This document shows, in pieces, positions 61,079 through 64,000 of a DNA stretch of 64,000 nucleotides (the stretch's first letter is position 1; each line of letters begins with the position of its first letter). Below the pieces are notes generated by a model that saw only the letters and a list, made by a program, of their open reading frames with translations, ran no database searches and had not been told where the DNA came from. This stretch comes from Fasciolopsis buskii (Eukaryota > Platyhelminthes > Trematoda > Plagiorchiida > Fasciolidae), in contig LUCM01004427.1 of NCBI GenBank assembly GCA_008360955.1, forward strand, positions 55,687 to 119,686, in the 5' to 3' direction. The translations under genes and the position numbers were made by a program.

Positions 61079-61378
61079 GTGTTCTTCGCCGCAGACGCTC
61101 AAAATGCCATACTCGGTATTGATATCCCGCACCGTTTGGGCATTTTGCTGGATGAGATTGCTCTAGGAGAGATGCCCTACACTACCAATCTTGATTCGCT
61201 TGCCACGCTTGAGAAGGCAGTGAAGCAACTACCGTATTTGTTGCAGTACAAGTGGGCGAAGAACGTAAGTAGGCTAACTGAAGTGACCAGAAATGGGCAC
61301 TGTAAGACCACTAATTTGCAGGTTGACATAGAACCACTGGACGTCATTCTTCTCAAGCTGAAATCAGCGGATGGATAG
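61079..61378 (+). pseudogene. Possible BEL/Pao gag-like fragment
   Basis: An open frame of 99 codons. Its middle part, TLEKAVKQLPYLLQYKWAKN, has the flavour of BEL/Pao gag (DUF1759-type), in which a RLP..L...W motif follows a predicted helical stretch. No protease, zinc knuckle or reverse transcriptase of that class lies nearby, so if the match is right only a fragment remains. It could also be a host exon or chance. The assignment is an inference from one short motif. Confidence 0.25.
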
Positions 61379-61828
61379 GTAACAGACTACCAACTGTTGG
61401 GTGGAGGCCCTGGGACGACCCCCACAAAGTCGACTACGCTAGCCCGGTTGGATCTTAGGCAGTAAAAACGGCAAGTGAGACCGCAAAGATTAAATTGGTG
61501 GGTAGCGCATTTCAAGCGTTACCAATGGGCTAGTAGGAGGTGGAAAATATTTAAAGCGCCATGCTCTCAGAGAGACGACCAGAAAGGTACCCCAAGGATG
61601 GGACACTAGTCCCACTAAGCCGAAGTTGCAGATAGTGACGAAACTTCCACCTTGAAAAGTCGCTCCTGTGAAGCTAAAAAAGAATTATTATGGAAATGGA
61701 ATGAATATGTTATTGGGCATATTTCGGAAATTAAGAAAATGGTAATCTGGAGAACCTGATCATTGTTTAAACGGACGATTTTGGGTTTAAATACACGTGA
61801 AACCGGAAATGGCGTCACTTGCGCTCTC
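61379..61828. other. Non-coding spacer
   Basis: Nothing recognisable is seen between the two fragments. Confidence 0.45.
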
Positions 61829-62290
61829 ATGGCTGCCACGGCCGTTCGTGCGGTCGCTGTTGCCGCCCATATTAGTGATACTGAAGTGTTTAGATGTCAC
61901 GTTCGCCGTTTTTATGCTAGTTTTTCCGATTTTGAATCTGATTTAGAAATCCAAGTGGTCGTCTGTATGTCTGTTGTCTTCTCAAGTAATATTTATTTGA
62001 AGGATTCCGAATATTGGCCGTTATTACACGCGCAATCGTAAGCTAACCCCAGAGCAGGAGGCGCACGTAACTAGCGTAATGGAAATTTTTGGAAATTCTA
62101 GAGAGGTTTGTCAATATTTGCGGGATAAGTTCAACCGCCTGGTTACAGTTCGGGATATTGATAGTAAATTCCGGTTAATGGATGACCGGAACAACGTCGT
62201 TCGCGTAAAAGATTTATTGCGCGAACAAGATAGTCTCAGGTTACTGAAACGGGAAGATGTAGTTGGGTTTGCGTTTTTCGTGCCTGATAG
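61829..62290 (+). pseudogene. Possible MULE-like transposase N-terminal remnant
   Basis: An ATG at 61829 opens MAATAVRAVAVAAHISDTEV, followed by FYASFSDFESDLE, which resembles the start of FAR1/FLYWCH-like DNA-binding domains found at the N-terminus of MULE transposases. After a jump to a second frame (62040-62080) comes YYTRNRKLTPEQEAHVTSVM, then NSREVCQYLRDKFNRLVTVR and a Lys/Asp-rich stretch. In a typical protein of this kind a zinc-binding segment lies between these blocks, so an internal deletion is likely. The catalytic domain is absent. The frame ends in a hairpin at 62297. Family identity is tentative. The conserved-looking codons make chance unlikely. Confidence 0.35.
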
Positions 62291-62296
62291 TGATAT

Positions 62297-62339
62297 ATCC
62301 ATATACGTATGTGTCTACTATACACACACGTATATGGAT
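62297..62339. repeat. Hairpin, 18-nt arms, 7-nt loop
   Basis: Arm ATCCATATACGTATGTGT at 62297-62314 pairs with 62322-62339 with a single mismatch. It begins where the transposase-like frame ends. Confidence 0.85.
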
Positions 62340-62640
62340 TTATTACGTTCCACCATGTAAATGTCCACATTATATACTTATAGGTGCACGTCTATTTATT
62401 TGCATATGTTTACGTTTCTATATGTATATATAGGCAAATACATATATGTACATATACATATATGCATTTTGGCCAATTTATATCGATTTGAGTCATACCT
62501 AAACGCATAAAATCGACCAACACAATTCATGTGACGAATAAGCAGACAAAAATGTATAAAAATATTATATCACCCCGGTGCATACGTATGTTCACATGTA
62601 TATATACATATTGATACATATACATATATATATAAGATAT
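62340..62640. repeat. AT-rich low-complexity tract
   Basis: Runs of ATATGT/ACATAT-type repeats are spread over about 300 nt. The minus-strand frame at 62527-62757 encodes tyrosine- and isoleucine-rich low-complexity sequence and is an artefact. Confidence 0.8.
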
Positions 62641-63536
62641 ATTTAGGTAGACATCCTCGCTATTTTGGGGCAGACAGATATTTATATAAATTTTCAATTT
62701 CTCAGCCATCAACGAAAATACGCAATACAAAACGGTCATTTTCACTATCACAGCCATTACTTTTTACCGGTTTAGCATGCTAAATGGACATTTTATATTT
62801 TTCTGTATAAAATAACCAATATTATCCTCCTAGCTTCGCTGCTTCTGATTGACCACTTTTTCACCACGTTGAAAAATTATATCAGCTGACATTTAACAGC
62901 AACCGTTACCAGTTATGGCGGGGTGGCCAGTTATAACTATCAGTTATCGCGGGTGGACAAGTTACGTCCAATGGTTTCAACGCTCGCAAAAACATGGCCG
63001 TTTCGCGGGGGTGGAAGTTTAGTAACTACCGAAGTTGCAATTAAAAATTCGAACAAGGCTATCTAGATTTGACCGGATGTGACAAACCGGAAGCCCAATG
63101 GGTTCTGGAACAGAGGCTGGGTGGCTGAAAGTACCACTAAGCCGTGCGCATCCTGGCGAGATGCGTGGTTTTTGAGCTGTTTAGCTGCGTGGCCCGCGAG
63201 GCCAGGTCGGTACATTGCGTGTCCAACGGGGAAACTGATATTACAGAAAAATAATGAGGATGTACGAAATAGATTTCGCATACGTACAGCCGTTAAATGA
63301 GGGGTGCACAATGGAGGGTGCAAAAGCCATTGTTAGGGTTGAGTAAGGCACCCAGACTTTGGTAGATCATTTCGTGATTCCCCTACCATGGAGAGAAAGT
63401 GGTGCTCTCTATCTATGCGTCTGCTCTTACGAGACTGAACCGATTTCAACGAGAGGTGGCAGCGGATGAGAAAACAAGCATGAGATCAAGACAAACCGGA
63501 TAAATGACGATCGAAACGGGATGGGCTAAAAAAGTG
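62641..63536. other. Non-coding spacer, with a ~31-nt imperfect tandem repeat
   Basis: Two adjacent units (62910-62940 and 62941-62970) share CAGTTAT.GCGGG.TGG.CA.GTTA. A third, weaker unit (CGTTTCGCGGGGGTGGAAGT) lies at about 62998-63026. Frames on both strands at 63063-63323 are not recognised. Confidence 0.5.
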
Positions 63537-63539
63537 CTA

Positions 63540-64000
63540 TCGAATTAGTCGAGGCAAAATTATCTGCATCCGTGGATTCTGCCCCAACACGGCGATAGCC
63601 ACAATTTTGACGAAAACCGGCTTGGTATATTCGCATGTCTCATTCATGAGTGCTAGATAGTCTCCAGAGGATAACGCCTGCCGGCAGTTTTCATGCAATG
63701 CTTGCTGAAGCAATTCCATTGTGGTGTACACGTGAGGAACCGCCACTCTTCCTGTAAACTGGTACAATCACAGATTCACACCAGTCCTTAGGAATCTCCT
63801 CCCTTGTTTAGAATGATCCCAGGAGTTTTGTTAATTCCAATGTTCCGGCCTCGCAAATATCCTTCAAAGATGGTGGTAACAGTCCATTGGGTCCAACTGC
63901 CTTACGCTTTTAAGAAAATCTGTGTGCACGGTCACCGTTTCTGATGACGGGCTGGCATTTACCCGTACTGGTTCACTTGCGGACAGAGGTGGAAGGCCCA
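63540..64000 (-). pseudogene. RTE-type reverse transcriptase fragment, runs off the right edge
   Basis: On the minus strand, entering at the window end, one reads KAVGPNGLLPPSLKDICEAG (about 63904-63845), EIPKDWCESVIVPVYRKSGG (about 63806-63747) and a trace of the GxGCIDQIF region (about 63590-63560). This is the fingers region of an RTE reverse transcriptase, equivalent to the part just upstream and at the start of the copy at 1415. The frame is broken by a stop before EEIPKDW and the catalytic motifs are not reached. The remainder of the element, if any, lies outside the window. Confidence 0.65.

Noticed and set aside
1..64000. CRISPR array, bacterial operon or phage region
   Set aside because: No regularly spaced repeats, no ribosome-binding-site-led gene strings, and the elements present are all eukaryotic.

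Overview
The window looks like nuclear DNA from a flatworm (Platyhelminthes), probably a trematode or a diphyllobothriid-type tapeworm. The case rests on its mobile elements: decayed RTE-type and CR1/jockey-type non-LTR retrotransposons and a Ty3/gypsy element of the CsRn1 kind. It also rests on the low gene density, the AT microsatellites and the spliced animal-type genes. The species cannot be fixed from sequence alone. Nothing bacterial, no CRISPR array and no operon is present.

Layout. At 0.7-3.0 kb there is a minus-strand tRNA-derived SINE copy and then a 5'-truncated RTE reverse transcriptase on the plus strand. At 5.6-6.0 kb lies a MITE-like element with ~100-bp inverted arms. From 6 to 24.9 kb the DNA is mostly non-coding, with a small reverse transcriptase scrap at 8.36 kb, three AT-rich microsatellites and three weak exon or SINE candidates. 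At 24.93-25.62 kb there is a large fold-back element with arms of about 250 bp, one of which carries a tRNA-like pol III promoter. At 29.07-29.57 kb is the only convincing host gene: the first exon of a class A bHLH transcription factor on the minus strand, with a TATA box, a clean splice donor and a very long loop inside the bHLH domain. From 29.6 to 46 kb the DNA is again non-coding, with a second SINE copy (31.6 kb), one copy of a GC-rich dispersed repeat (42.0-42.2 kb) and a 54-bp (AT)n tract.

From 46 to 64 kb is a graveyard of mobile elements. It holds a minus-strand CR1-like element (46.0-48.0 kb), a nearly complete but dead CsRn1-like gypsy element (48.1-53.4 kb), a duplicated CR1 endonuclease segment followed by a longer CR1-like element with an (ATT)n tail (56.2-59.7 kb), and possible BEL/Pao-like and MULE-like fragments (61-62.3 kb). 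An antisense RTE fragment runs off the right edge.

Every recognisable mobile-element ORF is broken by stops, frameshifts or loss of catalytic residues, so none should be active. The best candidates for something little described are the fold-back element with its embedded pol III boxes, the MITE-like element, the bHLH with the expanded loop, and two dispersed repeat families that match no standard element part I recognise.
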